A stretch of 37,858 bases of DNA from an uncultured Collinsella sp. (GTDB lineage: Bacteria; Actinomycetota; Coriobacteriia; Coriobacteriales; Coriobacteriaceae). The stretch is taken from contig CABQAK010000019.1 in NCBI GenBank assembly GCA_902462065.1, positions 1 through 37,858 on the forward strand, given 5' to 3'. Position 1 is the stretch's first letter, and the number at the start of each line of letters is the position of its first letter. The notes under the pieces were generated by a model. It saw only the letters and a list, made by a program, of their open reading frames with translations. It was not told where the DNA came from and searched no databases. The position numbers and the translations under genes were made by a program. Below are positions 21,770 through 30,024 of the stretch, in pieces.

Positions 21770-22546
21770 ATGACCAAGTTCAGCCACGTCATCATCCGCC
21801 GCCCCGGCAAGTCCCTGAGCAATGGCATCACGAGTGCCCCCGAGCTTGGCCAGCCCATCTACGAGCGCGCCATCGAGGAGCACTACGATTACGAGCATGC
21901 GCTCGAGCAGTGTGGCGTTGACGTGTCGGTGCTGCCGGCACTCGAGCAGTATCCCGACAGCTGCTTCGTTGAAGATCCGGCTGTTATCACTCGCTGCGGC
22001 GCCATCATTACCAACCCTGGCGCCGATAGCCGCAACGGCGAGAAGGACGAGATCGAGCCGGCCGTCCGTCGCTTCTTTGACGACGAGCATGTCAAGCACA
22101 TCGTTTCTCCGGGCACGCTCGACGGCGGCGACGTCATGATGGTCGGTGACCATTTCTACGTCGGTCGCTCCGCTCGTACCAACGAAGAGGGCATCCGCCA
22201 GTTCTGTGAGATTCTCGAGGGCTGGGGCCTCGAGGGTTCTGAGGTTCCGCTGGAGGAGGTCCTGCACCTCAAGACGGGCGTTAACTACATCGAGGACAAC
22301 AACATGCTCGTCTCTGGCGAGTTCATCGATAAGCCCGACTTTGCCCAGTACAACAAGATCGTCGTGCCCGAGGACGAGGCGTACGGCGCCAACTGCATCT
22401 GGGTCAACGGTACGGTCATCGTTGCCGAGGGCTATCCGACTGTGCTCAAGGCCGTGCAGGATCTGGGCTACAAGACACTCGTCGTTGACACCTCCGAGTA
22501 CCGCAAGGTCGACGGCGGCCTTTCTTGCCTGTCGCTGCGCTTCTAA
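21770..22546 (+). CDS. Dimethylarginine dimethylaminohydrolase (DDAH)
   Basis: 258 aa. It hydrolyses N-omega-methylated arginines to citrulline and methylamine or dimethylamine. The five-bladed amidinotransferase-type propeller shows FVEDPAV (E68, D69), TLDGGDVMMVGDHFYVG (D118), the SARTNEEG motif, VLHLKTGVNYIEDN (His166), GEFIDKP, GANCIWVN, and the C-terminal DTSEYRKVDGGLSCLSLRF with catalytic Cys253. The sequence closely follows the bacterial DDAH pattern, and the length equals that of the Pseudomonas enzyme. It is far shorter than arginine deiminase (about 410 aa). AGGAGG precedes the ATG. It is paired with an amino-acid antiporter 109 bases downstream and a divergent GntR regulator. Activity on plain arginine cannot be excluded. 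Confidence 0.88.
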   Translation: MTKFSHVIIRRPGKSLSNGITSAPELGQPIYERAIEEHYDYEHALEQCGVDVSVLPALEQYPDSCFVEDPAVITRCGAIITNPGADSRNGEKDEIEPAVRRFFDDEHVKHIVSPGTLDGGDVMMVGDHFYVGRSARTNEEGIRQFCEILEGWGLEGSEVPLEEVLHLKTGVNYIEDNNMLVSGEFIDKPDFAQYNKIVVPEDEAYGANCIWVNGTVIVAEGYPTVLKAVQDLGYKTLVVDTSEYRKVDGGLSCLSLRF

Positions 22547-22581
22547 CGCGATAGCTGTAACAGTCTGATGATCGCTTGACC

Positions 22582-22620
22582 GATGGCCCGGCACCCGATT
22601 CGGGACGTCCGGGCCATCTT
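22582..22620 (+). terminator. Hairpin terminator or attenuator between DDAH and the antiporter gene
   Basis: GATGGCCCGG (22582-22591) pairs with CCGGGCCATC (22609-22618), with an inner CCCGA/CGGG, followed by TTTCGTT. It separates the two genes, so the antiporter may be read through or have its own promoter. Confidence 0.7.
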
Positions 22621-22655
22621 TCGTTCGATCACATGATGAAGGGGGTGCACATACA

Positions 22656-24119
22656 ATGGCCTCTAAAGCTCAAAATGAAGAGATTATCGACCCTAATGGC
22701 CTCGATCTCTTTCGTCTGACCATGATGGTCATTACCGCCAGTATTTGTGGCGGCATCTTTTCGCTTGCCGGCGATATGGCAGCAGGCGGGGCAAATACCG
22801 GTGCGGTTATCGTCTCGTGGGGAATTTGCTTTATTGGCGTCTTTGCGCTGATGATGGTGTTCAACGGTTTGTCTCAGGCCCGTCCCGACCTGACCGGCGG
22901 CATCTATGCATACGCTGCGGCCGGTTTTGGCGATTACATTGGATTCAACTCCGCTTGGGGCTACTGGATCAGCGCATGTCTTTCCAACGTGAGCTTTGCG
23001 CTCTTGCTGTTTAGCGCGCTGGGCTATTTCTTCCCTGCGTTTGGCGCGGGTAACAACCTGCTTTCTATCGTCTGCGCCAGCGTGTTTTTGTGGTTCCTTA
23101 CCGCCCTTGTGCTTCGTGGCGTTAAGGAGGCTGCGGGCATTAACACGATCGTCACGTTGGCGAAGCTGGTGCCGCTGGGGCTCTTTGTGCTGAGCATCGT
23201 GCTCCTGGGTAAGTTCAACGTCGATATCTTTATGGACAACTTCTGGGGAGAGCCGGCTGGTCCTGGCTTTGGCGAGCAGGTTGTCTCGACCATGATTGCC
23301 CTTGTCTGGGTCTTCACGGGCATCGAGGGCGCTGTCGTTATCTCGGGCCGTGCAAAGTACGTGCGTGACGTCGGCCGCTCGACGGCGCTCGGATTTGCGG
23401 CTGTATTCACGCTGTATCTGATCATCTCGATGCTGTCGCTCGGCATTATGCCGCGCGAGGAGATGGCACAGCTTGCAACGCCCTCCATGGCGGGAATTCT
23501 CGAGTGCGCAATCGGTCCGGTTGGTGCTGCCATCGTAAACCTTGGCGTTATCCTTTCGTTAGTCGGCGCGCTGCTGGGCTATGTCATCATTGCGTCCGAG
23601 ACGCCGTTCGAGGCAGCGCGCCAGGGATCCTTCCCTCTGGCGTTTGCCAAGACGAACAAGCACGACGCCCCGGTGGTAACGGTTCTCGTGAGCTCCGGCA
23701 TCACGCAGCTCTTCTTGATCGTGTCGTATGTGGCGGCGAGCACCTACCAGTTCTTCTATAGCTGCGCAGTCAACACGATTCTGGTTCCGTATGTCTGCTC
23801 GGCTGCCTATTACATGGTGATTGGCTGGAAGAACGAGTATCTGGACGGGCCGCATGCGCCCAGCGTCGGCAAAGCCCGCTTCTTCGGTACGCTCGGCTTC
23901 GTCTACACATTGTTCCTGGTGTGGTCGACGGGTCTTCAGGGCGTTATGATCACGACGATTCTTTTTGCTCCGGCCATTCCCGTTTATATGCTGGGCGAGC
24001 GAGGCCGCGGTAAACCGGTGCTTCCGCATCTGCACGACAAGCTGATCGCAGCGGTGGTCATTGTCGTGGCAATCATTTCGCTGTATCTGCACTTTGCCGG
24101 CATTGCGCCGATAGTCTAA
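22656..24119 (+). CDS. APC-superfamily basic amino acid antiporter (ArcD/arginine-ornithine type)
   Basis: 487 aa, about 12 membrane segments. It begins LDLFRLTMMVITASICGGIFSLAGDMAAGGANTGAVIVSWGICFIGVFALMMVFNGLSQARPDLTGGIYAYAAAGFGDYIGFNSAWGYWISACLSN, the pattern of arginine/ornithine-type antiporters. The TM6 segment is VWVFTGIEGAVVISGRAKYVRDVG. It probably exchanges an arginine-like substrate for a product. With DDAH next to it, import of methylarginine or arginine against citrulline or another product is an inference. No arcB or arcC lies nearby. AAGGGGG precedes the ATG. The C-terminus ends after the last helix with no extra domain. Confidence 0.85.
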   Translation: MASKAQNEEIIDPNGLDLFRLTMMVITASICGGIFSLAGDMAAGGANTGAVIVSWGICFIGVFALMMVFNGLSQARPDLTGGIYAYAAAGFGDYIGFNSAWGYWISACLSNVSFALLLFSALGYFFPAFGAGNNLLSIVCASVFLWFLTALVLRGVKEAAGINTIVTLAKLVPLGLFVLSIVLLGKFNVDIFMDNFWGEPAGPGFGEQVVSTMIALVWVFTGIEGAVVISGRAKYVRDVGRSTALGFAAVFTLYLIISMLSLGIMPREEMAQLATPSMAGILECAIGPVGAAIVNLGVILSLVGALLGYVIIASETPFEAARQGSFPLAFAKTNKHDAPVVTVLVSSGITQLFLIVSYVAASTYQFFYSCAVNTILVPYVCSAAYYMVIGWKNEYLDGPHAPSVGKARFFGTLGFVYTLFLVWSTGLQGVMITTILFAPAIPVYMLGERGRGKPVLPHLHDKLIAAVVIVVAIISLYLHFAGIAPIV

Positions 24120-24232
24120 GACTGCGGCAAGCTTCATCGCTTGGTAAGCCGACGGAGGCATCGCGTGCCGGTGCCGTTCGGTAATCCATAACTGACGTGG
24201 GCCTCTGTAACGTGCCTTTGTGAGCGCCCGCC

Positions 24233-24273
24233 AAGCCCGCGCAGGTGACATTTGTTGCCAGCGCGGGCTTTTG
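24233..24273 (+). terminator. Terminator downstream of the antiporter gene
   Basis: AAGCCCGCGC (24233-24242) pairs perfectly with GCGCGGGCTT (24261-24270) and is followed by TTTGC. The loop of 18 bases is long. The gap from 24120 to 24695 holds this hairpin, the repeat cluster below and the feoAB control region, but no gene. Confidence 0.75.
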
Positions 24274-24410
24274 CTGTTGCGGCGAAATGCTGCCGGCAGC
24301 TGGGGACGTTCCTATTGTGCCGGCACCCTGGGACACTCCTTGGATGTTCCGCATGCGACGGAGGGAACGGATCATTTTGTCGAGGGGCGGGCGGCTGTTT
24401 CGGTCCTCGG

Positions 24411-24520
24411 GGAAACCGCGTCCCGTTTCGAGAACAGATTCCGGGCTGCAGTTTCCGCTAGATGCCTCAACTGGAAAGCCCATCCCGTTTAGGTGTTCCG
24501 GAGTGGGATTCGGTTTCCGC
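24411..24520. repeat. Repeat cluster B: same inverted units as cluster A
   Basis: Forward units at 24411-24432 (GGAAACCGCGTCCCGTTTCG, then AG) and 24473-24493. Reverse units at 24442-24458 (CGGGCTGCAGTTTCCGC) and 24503-24520. The first 22-base forward unit matches the one at 20740-20761 at 20 of 22 positions. Together with cluster A it brackets the gntR/DDAH/antiporter module. A GGGGACGTTCC-rich stretch at about 24302-24345 just upstream may be a further relative of the CCTGTCCC hairpins. Confidence 0.75.
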
Positions 24521-24575
24521 TACAGGCCCGTCTGGGAAGCAATGGCCCAGAATTCCCCTTGCACCGATCTGTTGA

Positions 24576-24605
24576 TTGAACATCGTTGCATGTTCGCGCT
24601 ATCAT
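24576..24605 (+). promoter_or_regulatory. Promoter of feoAB
   Basis: TTGAAC (24576-24581) and TATCAT (24600-24605) are separated by 18 bases. Confidence 0.5.
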
Positions 24606-24617
24606 GCATGGTTAAAA

Positions 24618-24646
24618 TTGGTTAGCCGTGGCAAACGGTTAGCCAA
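24618..24646 (+). promoter_or_regulatory. Duplicated GGTTAGCC box, candidate DtxR/IdeR operator
   Basis: TTGGTTAGCCGT and ACGGTTAGCCAA surround a five-base centre. GGTTAGCC occurs twice (24620-24627, 24637-24644), 17 bases apart, and each is itself nearly palindromic. The TTAGC core resembles DtxR-family iron boxes. It sits just downstream of the -10, where a bound repressor would block initiation. Fe-dependent repression of feoAB is inferred. Confidence 0.6.
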
Positions 24647-24695
24647 GGTGAACATAAATGCAACGCCCTGTGGGCGCCGGGGGAGGAACACGGAC

Positions 24696-27056
24696 GTGAA
24701 GCTCGATACGCTCGAGATTGGAAAGGACGCCGTTGTCGCATCGGTGGCATCGGACGACCAGGCACTCCGACAGCATATTTTGGACATGGGCCTAACGCCG
24801 GGCACCGAAGTCACCATGATGAAGTACGCCCCCATGGGTGACCCGCTCGAGATCCGCCTGCGTGGCTACGAGTTGACACTGCGTAAGGACGATGCCGCTC
24901 GCATCGAGCTCGTGGGTATTCACGACACCGATACAGGTCCGCGCGCTAACGCCGCAATCGGCACGACGGAGCATCCGGCCCTGGGCGAGGGGACGTATTC
25001 GCCCCGTGCGGCAAAGACGGCCGTGCCCGAGGGCGCGCCGCTGCACTTTGCCCTCGCCGGCAACCAAAACTGCGGCAAGACCACGTTATTCAACCAGCTG
25101 ACGGGCTCCAACCAGCACGTCGGTAACTTTCCCGGCGTGACGGTCGACCGCAAAGATGGCACCATCCGTAACCATCCCGAGGCGAGCGTTACCGACCTGC
25201 CTGGCATTTACTCCCTGTCGCCGTACACAGGCGAAGAGGTCGTGAGCCGTCAGTTCATCCTCGACGAGCGCCCGGACGCCATCATCGACATCATTGACGC
25301 TACCAACATCGAGCGTAACCTGTACTTGACACTGCAGCTCATGGAGCTCGACCGCCCCATGGTCATCGCGCTCAACATGATGGACGAGGTGACCGCCAAC
25401 GGCGGCGCCGTAGACGTCAACTTGCTCGAGAGCCTGTTGGGCGTGCCCGTTGTTCCCATTAGCGCTGCCCGCAACGAGGGCATCGGCGAGTTGGTGGACC
25501 ACGCCCTGCACGTGGCACGGTTCCGCGAGCGCCCTGGTCGCCTGGACTTTTGTGCGCCCGACGGCCCGGACGGCGGTGCGCTGCATCGCTGCATCCACGG
25601 TATTGCTAACCTGATCGAGGACCATGCCGTGACGGCGCACATTCCGGTGCGCTTTGCGGCGACCAAGCTGGTCGAGGGCGATGAGCTGGTAACCGAGGCG
25701 CTTCACCTGGATCGCAACGAGCTCGACGCTATCGAGCACATCATCACCCAGATGGAGGGCGAGGCCGGCACCGACCGCCTGTCTGCGCTGGCCGATATGC
25801 GTTTTAGCTTTATCGGCGACGTGTGCGGGCGTTGCGTCGTCAAGCCGCACGAGAGCCGCGAGCACGTGCGCTCCGTCAAGATTGACCGCATCCTGACAGG
25901 TCGTTACACAGCCATTCCGGCGTTTCTGGTGATCATGGGCCTCGTCTTTTGGCTGACGTTTGGCGTGATCGGCGCGGCGTTGCAGGGACTCATGGAGGAC
26001 GGTATCGCTGCCATCATCGCCTCGGCCGATGCGGGCCTCAAGGTGTTCGGTACCAACGACGTGGTGCGCTCGCTGGCTGTCGACGGCGTGCTTACGGGTG
26101 TGGGCAGCGTGCTGACCTTCCTGCCGATTATCGTCGTGCTCTTCTTGTTCCTCTCCATCTTGGAAGACTCCGGCTACATGGCGCGCGTGGCCTTTGTCAT
26201 GGATAAGGTGTTGCGTCGCTTTGGCCTGTCGGGCCGCAGCTTCGTGCCCATGCTCGTCGGTTTTGGCTGCACCGTGCCGGCTATCATGTCGACCCGTACG
26301 CTCCCATCCGAGCACGACCGCAAGATGACGGTCATGCTCACGCCGTTTATGAGCTGCTCAGCCAAGTTGCCGGTTTACGGCTTGCTGTGCGGAGCATTCT
26401 TCCCGCAGGCGACGGTTCCCGCCATGGTCTCGCTCTATCTGATCGGTATCGTGGTCGGCTGCATCGCGGCTTTGGTGCTCAACCGCACGGCATTTAAGGG
26501 CGACCCGGTGCCGTTTATCATGGAGCTCCCCAATTACCGCCTGCCGAGCGTCAAGACGACGGTGATGCTGGCATGGGATAAGGCCAGGGACTTTATTACC
26601 AAGGCCTTTACCATTATCTTTGCCGCTACGGTGGTCATCTGGTTCCTGCAGACGTTCGATATCCGCTTTAACGTGGTCGCCGACCAGTCGCAAAGCCTGC
26701 TTGCCGGTCTGGGTAGCGTCATCGCGCCGGTGTTGGCCCCGCTCGGCTTTGGCGACTGGCGCGCCTCGACGGCGCTCGTCACCGGACTCATTGCCAAGGA
26801 GAGCGTCATCTCGACGCTCACGGTGCTTTTGGGCGCAACCTCTCCCGTGGCGCTGTCGACCATGTTTTCGCCGTTTACCGCCTACGTGTTTTTGGTCTTC
26901 ACGCTGCTGTATCCGCCCTGCGTGGCCGCTATCGGTGCCGTTAAGAGTGAGCTGGGTGGGCGCTACGCCGTTGCCGTGTTCGCGTTTCAGGTGACAGTCG
27001 CCTGGATCGTGGCGTTTGTCGTGCATTCGGCGGGCATATTGCTGGGGTTGGCTTAA
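24696..27056 (+). CDS. feoB: FeoA-FeoB fusion, ferrous iron transporter
   Basis: 786 aa. It imports Fe(II) across the cytoplasmic membrane. Residues 1-75 are a FeoA-type SH3-like domain (VASDDQALRQHILDMGLTPGTEVTMMKYAPMGDPLEIRLRGYELTLRKDDA). A spacer runs to about 115. The FeoB G domain follows: G1 GNQNCGKTTLF (122-132), G2 around HVGNFPGVTVD, G3 DLPGIYSL (167-) and G4 NMMD (227-230). The Gate/core membrane region runs from about residue 400, with eight or more helices, including the GFGCTVPAIMSTRTLPSEHDRKMTVMLTPFMSC signature. The start is the GTG at 24696, with GGGAGG upstream; codons upstream of it to 24576 lie in the promoter and operator. No separate feoA or feoC is near. The FeoA part is a natural fusion rather than a frame error. 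Confidence 0.94.
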   Translation: MKLDTLEIGKDAVVASVASDDQALRQHILDMGLTPGTEVTMMKYAPMGDPLEIRLRGYELTLRKDDAARIELVGIHDTDTGPRANAAIGTTEHPALGEGTYSPRAAKTAVPEGAPLHFALAGNQNCGKTTLFNQLTGSNQHVGNFPGVTVDRKDGTIRNHPEASVTDLPGIYSLSPYTGEEVVSRQFILDERPDAIIDIIDATNIERNLYLTLQLMELDRPMVIALNMMDEVTANGGAVDVNLLESLLGVPVVPISAARNEGIGELVDHALHVARFRERPGRLDFCAPDGPDGGALHRCIHGIANLIEDHAVTAHIPVRFAATKLVEGDELVTEALHLDRNELDAIEHIITQMEGEAGTDRLSALADMRFSFIGDVCGRCVVKPHESREHVRSVKIDRILTGRYTAIPAFLVIMGLVFWLTFGVIGAALQGLMEDGIAAIIASADAGLKVFGTNDVVRSLAVDGVLTGVGSVLTFLPIIVVLFLFLSILEDSGYMARVAFVMDKVLRRFGLSGRSFVPMLVGFGCTVPAIMSTRTLPSEHDRKMTVMLTPFMSCSAKLPVYGLLCGAFFPQATVPAMVSLYLIGIVVGCIAALVLNRTAFKGDPVPFIMELPNYRLPSVKTTVMLAWDKARDFITKAFTIIFAATVVIWFLQTFDIRFNVVADQSQSLLAGLGSVIAPVLAPLGFGDWRASTALVTGLIAKESVISTLTVLLGATSPVALSTMFSPFTAYVFLVFTLLYPPCVAAIGAVKSELGGRYAVAVFAFQVTVAWIVAFVVHSAGILLGLA

Positions 27057-27370
27057 GGGCGCGTTGATGCTCCGCACTTTTGGGCGAGCAAGAATTCAAT
27101 AAATATGAGTAAAAATACCGACAATTGTTGAACTGCGGGGACTGTCCTACGCTGCAGATTGCCGTTCGCTGCCTATTTGCTGCCGTTTACGGATTCGTAA
27201 ATACTTGCAATCGTCGGTCGATTTAACCGCATTACGCGATGCCGATGCGCATTTTGTGTGCCCCTTTCTACAATCACTTTGTGTCTATTGCCGAACATGT
27301 CTTCCGTTTCGCCTGTGTGGGGACGTGGGCCGCAATAGTCGTTTATAGAGGCTCATTGAGGAGGGAATTG
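27057..27370. other. Intergenic region before the PTS gene
   Basis: No gene is seen. It holds TTTACG-gatt-CGTAAA (27186-27201), an inverted repeat that might be an operator, and GGGGACTGTCC near 27138, similar to the GGGGAC repeats elsewhere. A clean -35/-10 pair is not obvious. The PTS ribosome binding site GAGGAGGG is at 27358-27365. Confidence 0.45.
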
Positions 27371-29035
27371 ATGAAAGAAAAATTCCAATCGTTCGGAAAG
27401 GCAATGCTCGTTCCGATTACGCTCATTGCCATTTCCGGTCTCTTTTTGGGTATCGGTAGCGTTTTTACGACCGAACTGACCCTTGTGTCCCTTGGCGTTA
27501 ATTGGGACTGGTATGCCGCTTCGCCGCTCTTTACGTTCTTCTCGGTATTTAAGGGTCTCGGCGAGGTAATCATTGGAAACCTCGGTGTTTTGTTTGCCGT
27601 CGGCTGCGCCTTCTCCTTGTCTCGCAAAGAGAAGGGCTGGGCTGCCTTTTCTGCCCTTGTCTGCTATCTCACCATGCTCAAGACGGTTGAGATTCTGCTT
27701 GGAGCAGCTGGCTTGGCTGCCGACAATACAACGGTGGAAGCTCTTCAGAAGGTCGGCCTTACGTCCATTCAGGCGAGTGAGCAGTCCGCACTCTACACTA
27801 CCTCGCTTGGCTTTTTTGGCTACAGCTCTGGTGTCTTTGGCGGCATTATCGTGGGCTGCCTGGTCGCCTGGATCACCGGCCGTTTTTACAAGACCAAGCT
27901 TCCAACGGCGCTGGCGTTTTTTGCGGGCAGTCGAACGGTCCCCATTGTATCGCTGGTCGCCGGTGGCATCCTGGGCGGCATCATGTACTTCGTCTGGCCC
28001 GTCATCGGTGGATGCTTCTCGGGTATTGCGACGTTCGTGAAAGGCTCCGGTCTGGTCGGTACGTTTGTCTATCGCTGGGTGCTCGAGAGCCTTGTGCCGT
28101 TTGGCTTGCATCCGCTGCTCGAGACGCCCATGTATTGGACTGAGCTTGGCGGCTCCATGGTCGTCGATGGAACGCGCGTGGTGGGCAATAGCGCCATTCA
28201 GCTTGCACAGCTCGCTTCTCCCAGCAGTGACAAGCTCTTGGTTAGGGCCTTCATGGCTGGCTATGGCATTAACGATTACGCGTTGTTCCCGGGCATCGCC
28301 CTTGCTATGTGGTCTTGTGCCAAGCCCCAGAACCGCAAGAAGGTTGCTGGTCTTTTAATCCCCACAGTGATTTCGACTGTTTTCTTTGGCGTTACGGAGC
28401 CTATTCTCTTTACGTTCCTGTTCGCCGCCCCCTGGCTCTACTTTGGCGTTTACGCTCCGCTTTCCGGACTGGGTGAAGTTCTCTCGGAGGCAATGGGCGT
28501 TTCGGTGTACCAGGGAAATATCAAGGACCTGATCCCATTCTTATTCCGCCCCGAGAAGCTTAATCTGCTTCCGTACCTTATTCTGCTCCCCGCCTTTTTC
28601 CTGGCAGCCTTCTTCCTCTTCCGGTTCTTTATTACTAAGTTCGATATCAAGACGCCCGGTCGAGACGATGGTGACGATATTGAGTTGATCAACAGCAGAG
28701 CCGAGTTCGAGGCAAAGGCCGCTGAGGCAAAGGGCGAGTCTGATAGCACTCCCGAGAAGGCAGTCCAGGGCCGTGCGGCCAAGGACAGCGCGCTTGCTGT
28801 TGGCATTGTCGAAGCGCTTGGTGGGGCTGACAACATTGATGATCTTGACAACTGCATCTCACGTCTTCGCATGATTGTCAAGGATGGTTCTAAGGTTGCA
28901 GACGACGAGGTGTTCACCAAGAATCTTGAAGCTATGGGCGTTATCCGCCTGAGCGACAAGGCAATCCAGGTCATTTACGGTCCTCGTGTCGGCGAAGTCG
29001 CTTCTGAGGTGCACGAAGTTCTCGGTGACGAGTAA
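27371..29035 (+). CDS. PTS EIICB, glucose/maltose (alpha-glucoside) family
   Basis: 554 aa. The IIC domain (1 to about 435) carries about ten membrane segments (MLVPITLIAISGLFLGIGSVF, then VIIGNLGVLFAVGCAFSLSRKEKGWAAFSALVCYLTM). The loop with SRTVPIVSLVAGGILGGIMYFVWPVIGG, the conserved VLESLVPFGLHPLLETPMYWTELGG, and FFGVTEPILFTFLFAAPWLYFG follow. A charged linker leads to the IIB domain (about 475-554), with the phospho-cysteine in DNCISRLRM (Cys495). It imports and phosphorylates a glucoside. There is no IIA domain; the EIIA at 18856 is a candidate donor. GAGGAGGG precedes the ATG at 27371. The GH4 gene and the RpiR gene nearby indicate a glucoside operon. The exact sugar is unknown. Confidence 0.88.
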   Translation: MKEKFQSFGKAMLVPITLIAISGLFLGIGSVFTTELTLVSLGVNWDWYAASPLFTFFSVFKGLGEVIIGNLGVLFAVGCAFSLSRKEKGWAAFSALVCYLTMLKTVEILLGAAGLAADNTTVEALQKVGLTSIQASEQSALYTTSLGFFGYSSGVFGGIIVGCLVAWITGRFYKTKLPTALAFFAGSRTVPIVSLVAGGILGGIMYFVWPVIGGCFSGIATFVKGSGLVGTFVYRWVLESLVPFGLHPLLETPMYWTELGGSMVVDGTRVVGNSAIQLAQLASPSSDKLLVRAFMAGYGINDYALFPGIALAMWSCAKPQNRKKVAGLLIPTVISTVFFGVTEPILFTFLFAAPWLYFGVYAPLSGLGEVLSEAMGVSVYQGNIKDLIPFLFRPEKLNLLPYLILLPAFFLAAFFLFRFFITKFDIKTPGRDDGDDIELINSRAEFEAKAAEAKGESDSTPEKAVQGRAAKDSALAVGIVEALGGADNIDDLDNCISRLRMIVKDGSKVADDEVFTKNLEAMGVIRLSDKAIQVIYGPRVGEVASEVHEVLGDE

Positions 29036-29074
29036 AACGCGCAAGTGGCTTTCAATTGCATAGCGCAATTCCAG

Positions 29075-29122
29075 GGCTTGGCTTCCTATCGCATGATTTA
29101 GGGGGCCAAGCCTTCTTGTTTT
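29075..29122 (+). terminator. Terminator of the PTS gene overlapping the 3' end of rpiR
   Basis: GGCTTGGC (29075-29082) pairs with GCCAAGCC (29105-29112) and is followed by TTCTTGTTTT. The right arm lies in the last codons of the convergent rpiR gene, so one sequence codes for its last residues and terminates the PTS transcript. Confidence 0.6.
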
Positions 29123-29850
29123 AGATTGTCAAGGCAGATACTCAATAGTTCTTCGAATGCGAGAATACAACTTCCGGTAAAGCAGTTAGGCTTAACGTTC
29201 TTAAGATCCATTGGGTGATCGTCATGTATCGTAAAGATCGCGTCTGCCGTCTTGGCGAGCTCGCTGTCTTCGTTGCCGGTAAACGCGAGGGTTGTAATGC
29301 CCGCGTCGTGGCATGCCCTTGCGGTTTCCAGGATGGCTTCTGTCTGGCCCGATTTGGATATGAGCATCATGCAGCTGAGCGTATTTCGGTTGGATTCGAC
29401 AAACTGATCGGTTTCTAGGAAATCCTGTATGACGGCCAAAAAGCCAAGTCCAACGAGCTTAGTCGCCATGTACTGCGCAACGATGCGTGAGAAACCCTCT
29501 CCGTTTACTCCGATCATTCTGTTGCGATGCAGGGCGGCGATGAATACGTCTACATCTCCGGTGTGGCATACGAAGTGGACGCTACTGTCTTTGAGTGATT
29601 GATTCATTTCGCGGGAGACATGCTGAAGGTGCTTGAGATCGTACATCATTTCGCGATAGCCACGGTAGCCGAGCTTTTTCGAAAGCCTGATGACTGTCGT
29701 CATGCTGGTAAAGCATGCCATGGCGACGGGTTTTATGCCAATATCATCGAGGGTGTCGATATTGTTGAGTAGGTATTCGAGTACGCTTTGCTCGGTTTCG
29801 GATAGCTTTGCGGCTGAGTAGAGCTTGGAAATCTGCTTTTTATCAACCAT
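29098..29850 (-). CDS. RpiR-family (MurR/RpiR, HTH + SIS) transcriptional regulator
   Basis: 250 aa. The N-terminal HTH domain (1 to about 80) is MVDKKQISKLYSAAKLSETEQSVLEYLLNNIDTL, then GIKPVAMACFTSMTTVIRLSKKLGYRGYREMMYDLK. The C-terminal SIS phosphosugar-binding domain (about 105-240) shows IGVNGEGFSRIVAQYMATKLVGLG, MMLISKSGQTEAILETARACHDAG and ITTLAFTGNEDSELAKTADAIFT. It probably senses a phosphosugar made by the PTS and controls the PTS gene (convergent) and the GH4 gene (divergent). The start at 29850 has GGGAG five bases upstream. In-frame codons back to 29991 are in the divergent promoter region. Confidence 0.87.
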   Translation of the reverse strand: MVDKKQISKLYSAAKLSETEQSVLEYLLNNIDTLDDIGIKPVAMACFTSMTTVIRLSKKLGYRGYREMMYDLKHLQHVSREMNQSLKDSSVHFVCHTGDVDVFIAALHRNRMIGVNGEGFSRIVAQYMATKLVGLGFLAVIQDFLETDQFVESNRNTLSCMMLISKSGQTEAILETARACHDAGITTLAFTGNEDSELAKTADAIFTIHDDHPMDLKNVKPNCFTGSCILAFEELLSICLDNLKQEGLAP

Positions 29851-29920
29851 CGTGCTCCCTTCCCGCCGGACGCGTGTGACCGCTTCCGTTGCGTAAATAA
29901 TAACTCCTTGGGGAATTCCT

Positions 29921-29974
29921 TTCCCGCCTTGCAGCCGGGGCGGGAAGCGGCCCTCCATGCTGGATACAATATCC
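29921..29974. promoter_or_regulatory. Divergent rpiR/GH4 control region with two palindromes
   Basis: TTCCCGCC (29921-29928) pairs with GGCGGGAA (29939-29946) over a ten-base loop. GGATACAATATCC (29962-29974) is a GGATA/TATCC palindrome. Either could be an RpiR operator. Promoter elements could not be assigned with confidence. Confidence 0.4.
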
Positions 29975-30024
29975 AAACACAGGCGAACCATGCAATATTG
30001 AATGTGCTAATTGGGGGTTTCGAT

